DNA of 64,000 nucleotides from Litchfieldella qijiaojingensis (GTDB lineage Bacteria > Pseudomonadota > Gammaproteobacteria > Pseudomonadales > Halomonadaceae). A model generated the notes under the pieces. That model ran no database searches and was not told where the DNA came from. It saw only the letters and a program-made list of their open reading frames with translations. The stretch covers positions 1 through 64,000 of the forward strand of contig NZ_BMXS01000009.1 in assembly GCF_014651875.1 (NCBI RefSeq), in the 5' to 3' direction. How positions within the stretch are numbered: position 1 is the stretch's first letter; every line of letters starts with the position of its first letter. The position numbers and the translations under genes are program-made. This document shows, piece after piece, positions 52,021-61,407 of the stretch.

Positions 52021-55000
52021 GTCTCCCGCTCCGTGACGTGGATGCCGAACAGGCTGGCTTCGCCCTGACCACGGCCGATGGTTTCCGGCTCGACTACGCG
52101 GCCGTCACGCACCACCACGTGGCCGCCCTGTCCCTGCGCCCCGCCAATGACACTGCCGACCAGGTAGGTGGGAAAGATCGAGGCATCGTTCTCGTAGTTG
52201 GGGTTGTGGATCAGGCCGATCATCTGGAAGCGACCACGGGTGTTGCGTAGCGATTCAAGTGAGTCCTGGATCAAGCGGCGGTGCGAGAGCTTGGAGAATA
52301 GGCCATCGAGCAGGATCACGCTTTCGCGGCCGGCACGGGCACGGCGCTTGTGGCTGCCAGGCAGCTCACGCAGTTCACGCTCGATGGCAAATTCCGAGAG
52401 CTTGACCAGCCACATCAGCGAGACCGCCTCGCGCTGCCCCTCGGACATGTCCTCATTGAGCGAGAACAGCCGGCCATGGGGACGAATAGCGTCGTGCTTG
52501 AGGCGGATCGAGACGTCGCGGAACAGGCCGCGATAGATGCGCCGACGGATCTGCCGTGTCAGTTCCTCGTCCTTGCGTTTCTGGTCGCCACTCGCAGAGA
52601 CGCCTTCCTGCTGCATTCGACGACGCTGTGCAGCCTGATGTTCATCGATGTCGGCGAGCAGTAACTGGATCAGATCGCGCACATCGCTATCGCTGATCAA
52701 CGCTGCCTTGACCTCGAAGAAGGCACCGCCTTCGCCGCTGCGTCGAGCCACGCGCTTGAGAATGTCCAGATTGCCGGCGGCATCGGCAATGATCGAGCCA
52801 AGACGCTCGACCAAGGTGCCTTCGATATGCTCGCGCGAGGCGTGCAGCTTGGCGACTCGGTCGCGATGGTCGTCCAACTGGCCGCTGAGCTGCGCATGCA
52901 AGGCACGCAGGTCGTCCAGTGCCGCGGGGCTGACGCCATCCAGCGCCGACAGCCGTGCGCGCTCGGTACCGTTGAACAGGCGGCTTTCGCCGGCATCCGC
53001 AAGTGCCCGGGCAAGGCGCTGTTCGCGGGTCTCCACGTCGCGGGCCTGGCGCTCACGATTGCGCGAACGCTCGCCAAGATTCAGTGTACCCAAGGCATCG
53101 AGCAGCGTCTGTTGACAGGTTTCCAGGGCAGCGAGATCGAACGTTTCACCCGCTTCACCGGACAGTCGCCGCCATTCGGCAAGCGCCTCGTCCAAGGCTT
53201 CCGCGTTGTCATGATCGGCCGGCCAGTGGCTCGCCTCGACCAAGTCATCGAGCAACGCCAGGCGCTCATACCAGCCGCTGGAGAGTTCGCGTAGCACCTC
53301 CAGCCAGGCGATGGCCAACTGGTCGGTCCACAGCATGGCCTGCTGGTTTTCGTCGAGACGCACCTCGACTTCCTGCTGCTGCTTGGCATTGGCCTTGCGT
53401 TGTTCGTGGGTCTCGTCACGTTCACGTTTGAGACGTGCGATCTCGCGCTCGAGCTTTTGGCTGCCGCCGCTCTCGTCACGCACCTCGAGATAGGCACGAA
53501 TGCGGTCGAAATCGAAATCGGCTCGCCGTGCCGCGGCGGCCAACGCCTGCTCGAGTTCCGCCTTGACCGACTCGGCACTGGCCATGAAGGTGACGCCACC
53601 CTCGTCCTCGAAGGCTTCCAGCGCCCGAAGGCGATCACGCTCGCCATCGGCGAACAGCGCCTTCAACTGGCCTGCCAGCTCGTCACGGCGATGCCGCAAC
53701 GCCTCGGTGCGCTCATCGGCCTGCTCGAAGCGCTCGGCGACGATGGCCTCCTGCTCGATCAACTCCGCCAGTCGCGCCTCCAGCGCCGCCAAGCGCTCGA
53801 CGCCACCGGCATCAGCGAACTTCTCGGCAGCCAGCCAAGTGGCGCCGTGGGCTTCCAGGTCCTGCTCGGCCCCCGTCACTTGGGGCGAAAGCTCGGCCAG
53901 CCGAGTCTCAGCATCGGCCAACGTTTCCGCGGCCTCCTCCAAGGCCCTGTCACCGCCCTCCAGCAGATAGCGCTGGAAGTCGTCGATGACCTTGAGCGCC
54001 TGATCGGTCATGCGTGGCGCTAGCCGTTCACGCCGACCATCGAGGTCGGCCTTGTTTTGCTCCAACGCTTCGAGAGCTACCTCGACATCTTCCTCGACAG
54101 CGGCCTGGGCACGCCGAGCCAGGGCGAAGCGTTCGCCATGCGGGTCGAGCCGAGCGATCTCCTCGTCGAGTGCGGCACGGCGCTCGCGGTCGATGGCCAA
54201 GCGTTGCTGGGTCTCGTCGCGCAGCGCATTGAGATACTGAGGATCGAGCGCCGCCTTCACGGCCAGCGTCTCGACACCCTGTACCGCCCCCAGCGGCGAC
54301 TGGCCGGCCGCCAGGCAGGCGGATAAACGCCCCGCCTCGATCACCGGCACGCCCAGCCCGCGCTCGATCAAGTGCTCGGCAGCATTACGTGCTTCCGCCT
54401 CGCCTTCGACCACCGGCGCAAACAACTGGCCTGCCGCCTGGGCCAGCCACTCACGACGGTGTTCCTCGCCACCTTCGGTCGCGGTCAACGCCTCATGCAG
54501 CGGCACGAAGGCAATGCCAGCCTCCTCTAGCAGGGCGTGTGCCTCGGCCTCGGCAACCTGACGCGCCAAGGGGTCGCCGGAGAGGCTTTCCAGATAACGC
54601 TCGCGCGTGGCAATGAGCTCATCGAGCCCTTCTGCCTCGCGTAGCAGCCGCGGATAGCGGGCCTTGGCGTCCTTGAGCCAGGCTTCGGGGGCCTGCTCGG
54701 TGATGTCTCGGAAGGCCAACAGTGCCTGGTGCAGCTCACGCAGACGCTGCTCCTCCTGCTCCAGGCGATGCCCTTCGTCGTCGAGCTCGCGCTTCTGCTC
54801 GTGCAGGCGATCACGCAGGTGCACCGGGTCGTCATCGCCATGCAGGCGGGTGAACTCGCGAGCCGCCTCCGCCAGCGGTGTCAGTCGTGTCCGCCGTGCG
54901 CGGGCCTCCTCCTGGCGTTGATGCAGTTGGTGGCGTTCCTGCTGAAGCGCGGCCAGTTCAGTCTTCTTGCGCGACCAGAACTCATGGATCTCCTCGCCCG

Positions 55001-56906
55001 GCCAGCCATCGACGAAGGCCTGCCAAGCATCCTGCCCCTGTTTGAGCGGCCCCTGCTCACCTTCCAACCGTTGGCGTTCGCCGCGCAGTCGCTCGCGATC
55101 GTCACGAGCGCTTTCGCGCTGGCCCGCGACACTCTCGAGTTCAGCCTCGAGCTCCTCGAGTTCGCCACTGAGTGTTTCGTGTTGCTCGCTCTTCAGCGCC
55201 AGCAATTCCCCAGGACCAGTGTCGGGATGCTTGGCCTTGAACTCGGCGTGCCACTTGGCTGCCTGTCTAAGTTCGCCAACGCGACCGATATGCTCGGAGA
55301 GTGTCCGACGCGCCCGATCGGCAGCGGCGATCGCCATTTCCCGGGTTGCCTCGGGCGTCTCGAGCTCTTCCTCGCTGAATAGCCCTTGGCTGAGCGCCTG
55401 GGTGTAGAAACTCTGGTTGTCGGTAAACTCACGCTGCCGCGATTCGAGCTGTTCACGCTCACGATCGAGCCGTTCCCATTGCTCGTCGAGACGCTGTGCG
55501 TCGGTCTTGAGCTCCTTGAGATATTCGCGATCAGCGATCACCTCCTCGCGGAAGCGGTTACCGTCGAGCGCTTCGAAGTCATCCGCCGCCTCGTCAAGGC
55601 GTGACAGAGCGCGATAGCGGGCTGAGTCATCGGCAAAAGAATGGCTGTCAACCAGCCACTCGCGGGCCGCCGCAAAGGCAACATGATGCACGTCCTTGGC
55701 GGTCGGCCAGCCCGCCTCGGGCAGATGGATCAAGCGGCGGTGAGCATCGACTCGCGCACCGCGCTCGGAGAGCGCCTGGCGTACGCTGCGCTCGGCCTGG
55801 CCGGTCAGTTTGGCAAGCAGCCAAGTGGAGACACGTGGCCGACCGGTATCGCCAGCCCCCCAGGCAAAGCCGGCGATCAGTTCGGCATCGCTCTCTTCGC
55901 CCAGTCGTTCGGGACGCTTCGGCAGACCCGGCAGCGCCGTGAGCGCCTGGCCCCCGAGCAGACGCTCGCTGGCGGTGAGGCCAGCGTCGAGTTCGATGAG
56001 TTGGAGGCGCGCTTCGAGCAGCTCTTTGCCCTGAGCATTGAGCTCGTCGAGTAACATCACTTTCTGCTCGGCACGCTGTTGATCGGTTTCGGCCTCGCTC
56101 AAGCGATGGCGCAGTTCGGTAGCCTTGGTGCCCGAGTTGAGGATGACGTCCTCGATCAAATCCTCGCCCTCATCGGTCTCGCCGCGAGTCGCGCCGGAAA
56201 GGATCTGTGGCGCCAGCACCTCGAAGAAGAATGCCTGGTCGGCCTTCTCGCCGGCACGCGGCTTGATGGCGTTGAAGATCTGGCTCTTGTCGGCACCGCC
56301 CTCCTTCTGGAAGGCGGCGAGTTGAGCGAGTTCGCGGCGCGAGATATGCGCGCCGACGGCATCCAGCCACTCCTCGCGGTTGGCACTGCGGGTCACGCCG
56401 TGCGCACGCATCGCCGCTTGCACGTCGGCATTGGCATACAGCGCCAGCTTGCCGTCACGGGTCAAATGATGGACCGGAACGTCCTCGAGCCTGCCGGCGT
56501 AGTGATAGAAGGACAAGCCGCTGCCATCGCTATAGCCGTACATGCCGAACACAAAGGTTTCACCGGCGACCTCTTCGCCAGCGGCGGCGAGCATGTCGGA
56601 CTGCCCTGTGGCACCATCACCGGAACGAAACTCGACACGCAGGTGTGACCAGCTACGTCCCTGGCCGCCGACGTTCGATGGTGAGCACTTGCGCCGGGTT
56701 CGCGAGAGCAGCGAGCGATCCCTAGACAGCAAGCCGATCAACGCTTCGGCGAGTGTGGTCTTACCAAAGCCGTTCTCCATGCTGATGGCGCTGGACTGGC
56801 CGCGCAGGTCGAGCAGCAGATGACGCATCTTGGCGTCCCAGGGAGAAGCGATGTCGCCGTGCTTGTTGAGCAGGTTGGCCACTTCGATGCGGTTGATGAC
56901 GCTCAT
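52017..56906 (-). CDS. jetC: Wadjet SMC ATPase JetC (MukB/MksB-like)
   Basis: 1629 residues from ATG 56906, which overlaps the jetB stop by ATGA. N-terminal ATPase half: LLDLRGQSSAISMENGFGKTTLAEALIGLL (Walker A ENGFGKTT). Long coiled coils of Glu/Arg/Ala/Leu-rich sequence run from about 460 to 1380, interrupted near 850-900 by a hinge-like globular part (LEEAGIAFVPLHEAL; HLIERGLGVPVIEAG). C-terminal half: signature LNEDMSEGQREAVSL and Walker B VILLDGLFSKLSHRRLI, where the usual catalytic Glu after Asp is Gly. SMC motors of this type extrude DNA loops and, in Wadjet, restrict small circular DNA. Confidence 0.9.
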   Translation of the reverse strand: MSVINRIEVANLLNKHGDIASPWDAKMRHLLLDLRGQSSAISMENGFGKTTLAEALIGLLSRDRSLLSRTRRKCSPSNVGGQGRSWSHLRVEFRSGDGATGQSDMLAAAGEEVAGETFVFGMYGYSDGSGLSFYHYAGRLEDVPVHHLTRDGKLALYANADVQAAMRAHGVTRSANREEWLDAVGAHISRRELAQLAAFQKEGGADKSQIFNAIKPRAGEKADQAFFFEVLAPQILSGATRGETDEGEDLIEDVILNSGTKATELRHRLSEAETDQQRAEQKVMLLDELNAQGKELLEARLQLIELDAGLTASERLLGGQALTALPGLPKRPERLGEESDAELIAGFAWGAGDTGRPRVSTWLLAKLTGQAERSVRQALSERGARVDAHRRLIHLPEAGWPTAKDVHHVAFAAAREWLVDSHSFADDSARYRALSRLDEAADDFEALDGNRFREEVIADREYLKELKTDAQRLDEQWERLDREREQLESRQREFTDNQSFYTQALSQGLFSEEELETPEATREMAIAAADRARRTLSEHIGRVGELRQAAKWHAEFKAKHPDTGPGELLALKSEQHETLSGELEELEAELESVAGQRESARDDRERLRGERQRLEGEQGPLKQGQDAWQAFVDGWPGEEIHEFWSRKKTELAALQQERHQLHQRQEEARARRTRLTPLAEAAREFTRLHGDDDPVHLRDRLHEQKRELDDEGHRLEQEEQRLRELHQALLAFRDITEQAPEAWLKDAKARYPRLLREAEGLDELIATRERYLESLSGDPLARQVAEAEAHALLEEAGIAFVPLHEALTATEGGEEHRREWLAQAAGQLFAPVVEGEAEARNAAEHLIERGLGVPVIEAGRLSACLAAGQSPLGAVQGVETLAVKAALDPQYLNALRDETQQRLAIDRERRAALDEEIARLDPHGERFALARRAQAAVEEDVEVALEALEQNKADLDGRRERLAPRMTDQALKVIDDFQRYLLEGGDRALEEAAETLADAETRLAELSPQVTGAEQDLEAHGATWLAAEKFADAGGVERLAALEARLAELIEQEAIVAERFEQADERTEALRHRRDELAGQLKALFADGERDRLRALEAFEDEGGVTFMASAESVKAELEQALAAAARRADFDFDRIRAYLEVRDESGGSQKLEREIARLKRERDETHEQRKANAKQQQEVEVRLDENQQAMLWTDQLAIAWLEVLRELSSGWYERLALLDDLVEASHWPADHDNAEALDEALAEWRRLSGEAGETFDLAALETCQQTLLDALGTLNLGERSRNRERQARDVETREQRLARALADAGESRLFNGTERARLSALDGVSPAALDDLRALHAQLSGQLDDHRDRVAKLHASREHIEGTLVERLGSIIADAAGNLDILKRVARRSGEGGAFFEVKAALISDSDVRDLIQLLLADIDEHQAAQRRRMQQEGVSASGDQKRKDEELTRQIRRRIYRGLFRDVSIRLKHDAIRPHGRLFSLNEDMSEGQREAVSLMWLVKLSEFAIERELRELPGSHKRRARAGRESVILLDGLFSKLSHRRLIQDSLESLRNTRGRFQMIGLIHNPNYENDASIFPTYLVGSVIGGAQGQGGHVVVRDGRVVEPETIGRGQGEASLFGIHVTERET

Positions 56907-57853
56907 GCACGGCCTCCTGTCTCTTCCAACGCTTCGGCATCCTCTTCGCAACTCCCTTCGCCACCCACTTCACTGTCGGCTCCGCCGAAGAGATCGGCTT
57001 CCTGCGTTGCGTCCGCAATGCCACCGACCTCACTATTGCCAGCGGTTGGTGGCGAGTCCTCGGGCGTGGTATCCGGCGCTTCCTTGGCGGCGGGAGCGTC
57101 TTCCTGACCGGAAAGCAATTCGACCAGGTGCGAGAGGTGATGCACGCCGACCTGTTCGGCCTCGAGTGCACCAAGCAAGGTCTGCTGCCAGATATCGCCT
57201 CCCTCATCGGTGGTCTCACGCACAGCTTCGAGATGACCGGCACGCAACTGCAGCTCGATGAAGGCCTTGACCCGGCGACTGACGTCCTCGCCGCGCTCAT
57301 CGAGCAGTACGCGGCTGGCGTCGGGAGCGGCATCGCCCAAGGCACGCAGACTCTCGAGCTGTTCGCGAACCAACTCGACCAACTCGGTAGTGGCAAAGGT
57401 CGCTTCCTGATAGCGGCTGACGTCTGACAACGCACGATTCAAGCGGGTATACAGCAGAGTGTGCAGCAGCAGCCAAAGTTGCAGATACCACTGCGCCAGT
57501 TCGGCGCGACTTTCCTGGCGCAGGCGCAGGGCATCGAACACCGGGTCGCGGGTATAGAGCGGCGGTTGGTCCAGTTCGGGATCCGGCACCAAGGCATAGA
57601 GCCGCGAGCCGGGGACGATACCAGGATAATCGCCGGGCTCGAAGACACGCAGGCGCAAGCCCTGTCCGGCAAGAAAATCACGCAGCGCCTCGCGCTCTGT
57701 TTCCAGCGCATCGTCGATCAAGGCGCACACGTCACGTTCGGAAAGTTGGCCCTCACGGGCGGCACGCCGCTTGCGGCCACCACTGGGCTGGCGTTCGGCG
57801 GTACGGTAGCGCAGCAGGTAGGCGACGACTTCGCCCATCTCGGTCATGTTCAT
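56903..57853 (-). CDS. jetB: Wadjet KITE-type subunit JetB (MukE/MksE-like)
   Basis: 316 residues, overlapping jetA and jetC by ATGA. The N-terminal part is winged-helix-like (MTEMGEVVAYLLRYR; LSERDVCALIDDALETEREALRDFL; RLYALVP). A helical middle (AQWYLQLWLLLHTLLYTRL) follows. The last 65 residues are acidic and disordered (PDTTPEDSPPTAGNSEVGG; EEDAEALEE). Position and size fit the JetB dimer that clamps kleisin and DNA. Sequence similarity to MukE is not evident by eye, so the call depends on gene order. Confidence 0.78.
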   Translation of the reverse strand: MNMTEMGEVVAYLLRYRTAERQPSGGRKRRAAREGQLSERDVCALIDDALETEREALRDFLAGQGLRLRVFEPGDYPGIVPGSRLYALVPDPELDQPPLYTRDPVFDALRLRQESRAELAQWYLQLWLLLHTLLYTRLNRALSDVSRYQEATFATTELVELVREQLESLRALGDAAPDASRVLLDERGEDVSRRVKAFIELQLRAGHLEAVRETTDEGGDIWQQTLLGALEAEQVGVHHLSHLVELLSGQEDAPAAKEAPDTTPEDSPPTAGNSEVGGIADATQEADLFGGADSEVGGEGSCEEDAEALEETGGRA

Positions 57854-59235
57854 GAAGCAACATCCTGTGAAAAGCGTAGCGAAGGCGTCACCATTCCCTC
57901 GATGCGACGACCATCGTCGAGCGTGATCGCGAAAGGCTCGGCCTCGATGCCAACCGTCAGGCGCTCATCGAGCAGTTGGGTATCGACGTAGGTATTGAGC
58001 AATTGGGCCAGGCAATCGCCCTCCTCGAAGCGGTGCCAACCTTCGCTGAGGGCCTGAGGCAGTGACAACGGCGCTTCACTCAAGCGCTCGCGCAGGGCCG
58101 GACCGCGTGCTTCCAGGAAGCGCGCCAGCAGCGGATCCTCTGGGCTAGCGTCGTCGTGTTCGTCGAACACCAGTGCCGTTGCGCTTTTCTCGGCTCGTCG
58201 GGTCTCGATCAACGGAATCAACGGTTCGACACGGGGCATGGCGGCAGCCAGGCCAAACGGCATCATCCGCCCGACCAGGGCATCGCGCAGCGCGGCTTGC
58301 AGAGGCGTACCCAGCAAGCGCCGCGAGAGGTCGGCGAAATCGATCACACCCATCGATTGGATGCGCCCCTCCGCGATATCGGAAAGCAATTCGGAAAGCC
58401 GTCGCGAGAGGTTCTCGATGGCAGTGAGCACTCGCCCGATGGCGCCCGACAGCATGCGCAGGTCCCAGTCATCTTCCTGGTCTTCGCACCACCGCTCGAA
58501 ACGCTTCGTTACCTCTGGAGTGGTCAGTTGCGAGCGCGCACCAAGCAAGGTGTTCTGAATCGTCGACAGCGCGTTGTGATAGTGGCGTTCATTATCTAGA
58601 AACCCGCTGAGCTTGCCTTCACGAGTAGGGTTCTCGCGGATCCGGCGCAGTTCCTGGGTCAAGGAACGAATCGCCATCAGGATCTGGTTGGTGATATCGG
58701 GTATGCGTGCGAAATCGCCACGCGCCAGTGCAGCAAGTACCTTGGCGGCGTCGTACTCCGAGTACAGCAGATCCTCGACCTGACTGGCCAGGGTCACCGC
58801 CTGGCGACCACTCGGTGTCAGGCGTACCTGGCCGGTCTGGCCCTGCTTCTCGATCAAGGCGGTACGCTTGGTACTACGAACTCCACGGCTGGCGTCACTC
58901 GCTTCCTGGTGACTATCCCCATGACGAAAATGCAACTCGCTGGGGGTTGAAAGCAGGTTGACCACGAAGGCCAGATCATCGGCCGGCAAAGCCGGATAAT
59001 GCTCACGCAACTGGGCGAGACAGCGCGTCTGAGAGACGAACGCACTGTTGGTGGCAAAATCCACGTCGAGCAGATAGTCGAGCAGCAGGCAGCCGAGGTC
59101 CAGCCAATAGCCGTCACGCAGGCCGCGGCGCTGCTCCTGGCTGACCTGCACGAACGGCGACCCCGGCTCATGGGCGCTGTCGTGCAGGTCGATCAGCCGC
59201 GTGGTGGCGACAAGTAGCTTGCTCCAGGCGGTCAT
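57850..59235 (-). CDS. jetA: Wadjet kleisin subunit JetA (MukF/MksF-like)
   Basis: 461 residues from ATG 59235 (AGGGA seven bases upstream), first gene of the operon. An N-terminal winged helix (YPALPADDLAFVVNLLSTPS, then TKRTALIEK...GQVRLTPSGRQAVTLA) is followed by a four-helix region (FARIPDITNQILMAIRSLTQELRRI; LRMLSGAIGRVLTAIENLSRRLSELL). The C-terminal second winged helix has LSLPQALSEGWHRFEEGDCLAQLL. This is the kleisin layout of MukF/JetA, bridging the SMC heads. Only 109 bases separate it from the upstream gene, so the promoter is there or further up. Confidence 0.82.
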   Translation of the reverse strand: MTAWSKLLVATTRLIDLHDSAHEPGSPFVQVSQEQRRGLRDGYWLDLGCLLLDYLLDVDFATNSAFVSQTRCLAQLREHYPALPADDLAFVVNLLSTPSELHFRHGDSHQEASDASRGVRSTKRTALIEKQGQTGQVRLTPSGRQAVTLASQVEDLLYSEYDAAKVLAALARGDFARIPDITNQILMAIRSLTQELRRIRENPTREGKLSGFLDNERHYHNALSTIQNTLLGARSQLTTPEVTKRFERWCEDQEDDWDLRMLSGAIGRVLTAIENLSRRLSELLSDIAEGRIQSMGVIDFADLSRRLLGTPLQAALRDALVGRMMPFGLAAAMPRVEPLIPLIETRRAEKSATALVFDEHDDASPEDPLLARFLEARGPALRERLSEAPLSLPQALSEGWHRFEEGDCLAQLLNTYVDTQLLDERLTVGIEAEPFAITLDDGRRIEGMVTPSLRFSQDVAS

Positions 59236-59344
59236 GGGTCATCCCTGAGGCCAAAACCGCCATTATGCCAAGGGAGATGCGACGGGTCATGGACGATTCT
59301 CGCCCACGCTCGCGCATACCCCGCTTATGGGCAGAGCGCTGCCC

Positions 59345-60043
59345 TCACCAGGACTCAGCGAACGGACGCACATCCAGCTCGAAGGTCCAGGCCGAGCGGT
59401 GCTGCCGAGTGAGAAACCAGATGCTATCGGCGATGGCGTCGGCATCGAGGAAAAACTCGTCGGGCTTGTCCGGCATCGCCTGACGGGTGCGAGGCAGGTC
59501 GATCACTCCATCGATCACCACGTAGGCGACATGGATGTTTTCGGGGCCAAGTTGGCGAGCCAGCGATTGTGCCAAACTACGCTGTGCCGCCTTTGCCGAA
59601 GCGAAGGGGGCCGTGGCTGCCCGACCGCGCCATGCCGCCGATGCCCCGGTGACGATAAGGCTCGCCTGGTCGTGCTCGCGCAACTGACCCAACACCGCCT
59701 GAGTAGCCACCAACAAGCCGTAGCAATTCACTCGCCATGTCGTCTCGAATTCATCCAGTGACACATCCTCGGCGCTCTTGAATACCCCGGCTCCAGCGTT
59801 GTAAAGCAACACCGAAACCGGCCCTAGTTCCTGGCGGATACGCGTGAAAACTTCCGTCGCCTGTTCGCTGTCGCTGGCGTCGTACTGGTAGGCATGAGTT
59901 CCGGGGTTCTCAGCTTCCCATTCCTTCAACCTGTCGAGATTTCGCGACAGCATGGCAACGTCATAACCTTCGCGGGTAAAGCGACGCGCTAGTGCGAGGC
60001 CGTTGCCTGGCCCGATGCCGATGATTGCACAGACCTTGTTCAT
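59345..60043 (-). CDS. Short-chain dehydrogenase/reductase lacking the catalytic Tyr
   Basis: 232 residues from ATG 60043 (AAGGAG upstream). Nucleotide site IIGIGPGNGLALARRF; later YNAGAG and the Ser of VTGASAAWRGRAA. Where the family has YxxxK this protein reads APFASAKAAQRSLAQS, so Tyr is replaced by Phe while Lys is kept. Oxidoreductase activity is therefore uncertain. Probably cotranscribed with the hydrolase gene 16 bases upstream. Confidence 0.85.
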   Translation of the reverse strand: MNKVCAIIGIGPGNGLALARRFTREGYDVAMLSRNLDRLKEWEAENPGTHAYQYDASDSEQATEVFTRIRQELGPVSVLLYNAGAGVFKSAEDVSLDEFETTWRVNCYGLLVATQAVLGQLREHDQASLIVTGASAAWRGRAATAPFASAKAAQRSLAQSLARQLGPENIHVAYVVIDGVIDLPRTRQAMPDKPDEFFLDADAIADSIWFLTRQHRSAWTFELDVRPFAESW

Positions 60044-60059
60044 ACGGAGTCTCCTTGCG

Positions 60060-60716
60060 CTATGAGCCGGCGAGATGCTCGAGGAACCAGCGGCCGGCAT
60101 GCTCCTGCACCTCCTCCAGCTTGCCTGGTTCTTCGAATAGGTGGGTGGCGCCGGGCACGATGACCAGCTCGCAAGGGGCTTGCATGCGCGCCCTCGCCTG
60201 CTCGTTGAGATCGATGACCGGCTCATCATGGCCGCCAACCAGCAATAGCGTCGGCGCTTCTACCCGTGGCAGATAGTCGCCAGCCAGGTCCGGCCGGCCA
60301 CCCCGCGACACCACGGCTCTGACCTTGTCGGACCGCTGGGCAGCGGCAATCAGCGCGGCTGCCGCGCCGGTGCTGGCACCGAACAAGCCGATGTTCAGCC
60401 CATGTGTCCGAGAAGCCTGGGCAACCCAGTCGACGGCACCGGTCATGCGTTTGCCGATCAGCTCGATATCGAAGCGCAGTTCACGCGTGCGCTCGTCGAT
60501 CACGTTTTCCTCGGCTGTCAGCAAGTCGAACAACAAGGTCGCCAACCCCTGCTCACTGAGGTAGCGCGCTACCATTTGATTGCGGGAGCTGAAGCGGCTG
60601 CTGCCGCTACCATGAGCGAATACCACGATGCCTGTCGCGACCTCGGGGACGATCAAGTCGCCTTCCAGGTCGACTCCGGCGGCCTGCAACACGATACTGA
60701 AACGAGAAGTCGCCAT
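60060..60716 (-). CDS. Alpha/beta hydrolase of the dienelactone-hydrolase type
   Basis: 218 residues. Oxyanion region VVFAHGSGSSRFS, nucleophile elbow IGLFGASTGAAAAL (Ser in GASTG), Asp in LLVGGHDEPVIDL and His in VPGATHLFEEPG complete the triad. Cytosolic, no signal. Homologues of this short type often sit beside phosphoribosyltransferase or stress genes; the substrate is unknown. First gene of a pair with the SDR, and these two precede the Wadjet operon on the same strand. Confidence 0.85.
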   Translation of the reverse strand: MATSRFSIVLQAAGVDLEGDLIVPEVATGIVVFAHGSGSSRFSSRNQMVARYLSEQGLATLLFDLLTAEENVIDERTRELRFDIELIGKRMTGAVDWVAQASRTHGLNIGLFGASTGAAAALIAAAQRSDKVRAVVSRGGRPDLAGDYLPRVEAPTLLLVGGHDEPVIDLNEQARARMQAPCELVIVPGATHLFEEPGKLEEVQEHAGRWFLEHLAGS

Positions 60717-60802
60717 GACAGCTCCTCCTCTTTGGTGAAGTTGTGACAGAAAACTTGCACTGAAAAGTGTAGCGTCGCCCCCTGGCTCTCGCTCAAGGGC
60801 GG

Positions 60803-61387
60803 CTACGTTCTACCTGAACTTTCCCCCCTCCCGATTCCCCCGGCGATCAAATGCGCTGTGCGTAGGGGTTCGGGAATGGCACCGTTGATCGAGGTTTCGC
60901 GTATCACCTTGGCAGCCTCTTCACGGCTGAGCCCCATGCGTTGAACGTAAACGCCAGCCAGCGCTTCCATCGGGCCGAGCCGTTCGACCAGCGCCCACTT
61001 GCGGGCGCCGCCAGGAATACACTCGAGCAATGCCTGGCGCATGGCGTCACGGCGTGGTGCATGGCGGGCAACCACCAGCACCGGAAGGCCAAGCGCCGTG
61101 TGCAATCGTGGCACATCGACCACATTGAAGCCTGCCAGGGCAATTCCCTGCAGCAGCACTAGCTGAAGATGCTCGACGAACTTGGACTCGTGCACCAGGC
61201 GCGTCAGTTCCCGGGTGCTGTTCGCCCCATCGCGCCGCACCTTGCCTGACATCACCCCCTCCAATCGCAGGCCGGAGTAGACCACGCCGACGACGGGCAC
61301 GTCGCCACGATGCTCGCGCGGAAACGGACAGTCGTCGAAGCCGACGATATGCGAAAAGGATCTGGGTCGTATGAACGTCATCGTCAT
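60803..61387 (-). CDS. DUF99 family protein
   Basis: 194 residues from ATG 61387; ATG 61381 is possible. An open frame continues upstream only through the MITE and is not real coding sequence. Family pattern: IVGFDDCPFPREHRGDVPVVGVVYSG, LEGVMSGKVRRDGANST, LVLLQGIALAGFNVVDVPRLH and GLPVLVVARHAPRRDAM. DUF99 is best known from archaea and has an endonuclease-V-like fold; the function is not established. Divergent from recQ. Confidence 0.85.
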   Translation of the reverse strand: MTMTFIRPRSFSHIVGFDDCPFPREHRGDVPVVGVVYSGLRLEGVMSGKVRRDGANSTRELTRLVHESKFVEHLQLVLLQGIALAGFNVVDVPRLHTALGLPVLVVARHAPRRDAMRQALLECIPGGARKWALVERLGPMEALAGVYVQRMGLSREEAAKVIRETSINGAIPEPLRTAHLIAGGIGRGESSGRT

Positions 61388-61407
61388 GAATTGCCGGTGG
61401 CATTTTT

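Noticed and set aside
52017-57853. Housekeeping condensin MukBEF
   Set aside because: The set has a fourth Toprim nuclease gene, a different gene order from smtA-mukFEB and a C-terminal ATPase motif unlike MukB; a Wadjet-type defence operon explains it better.
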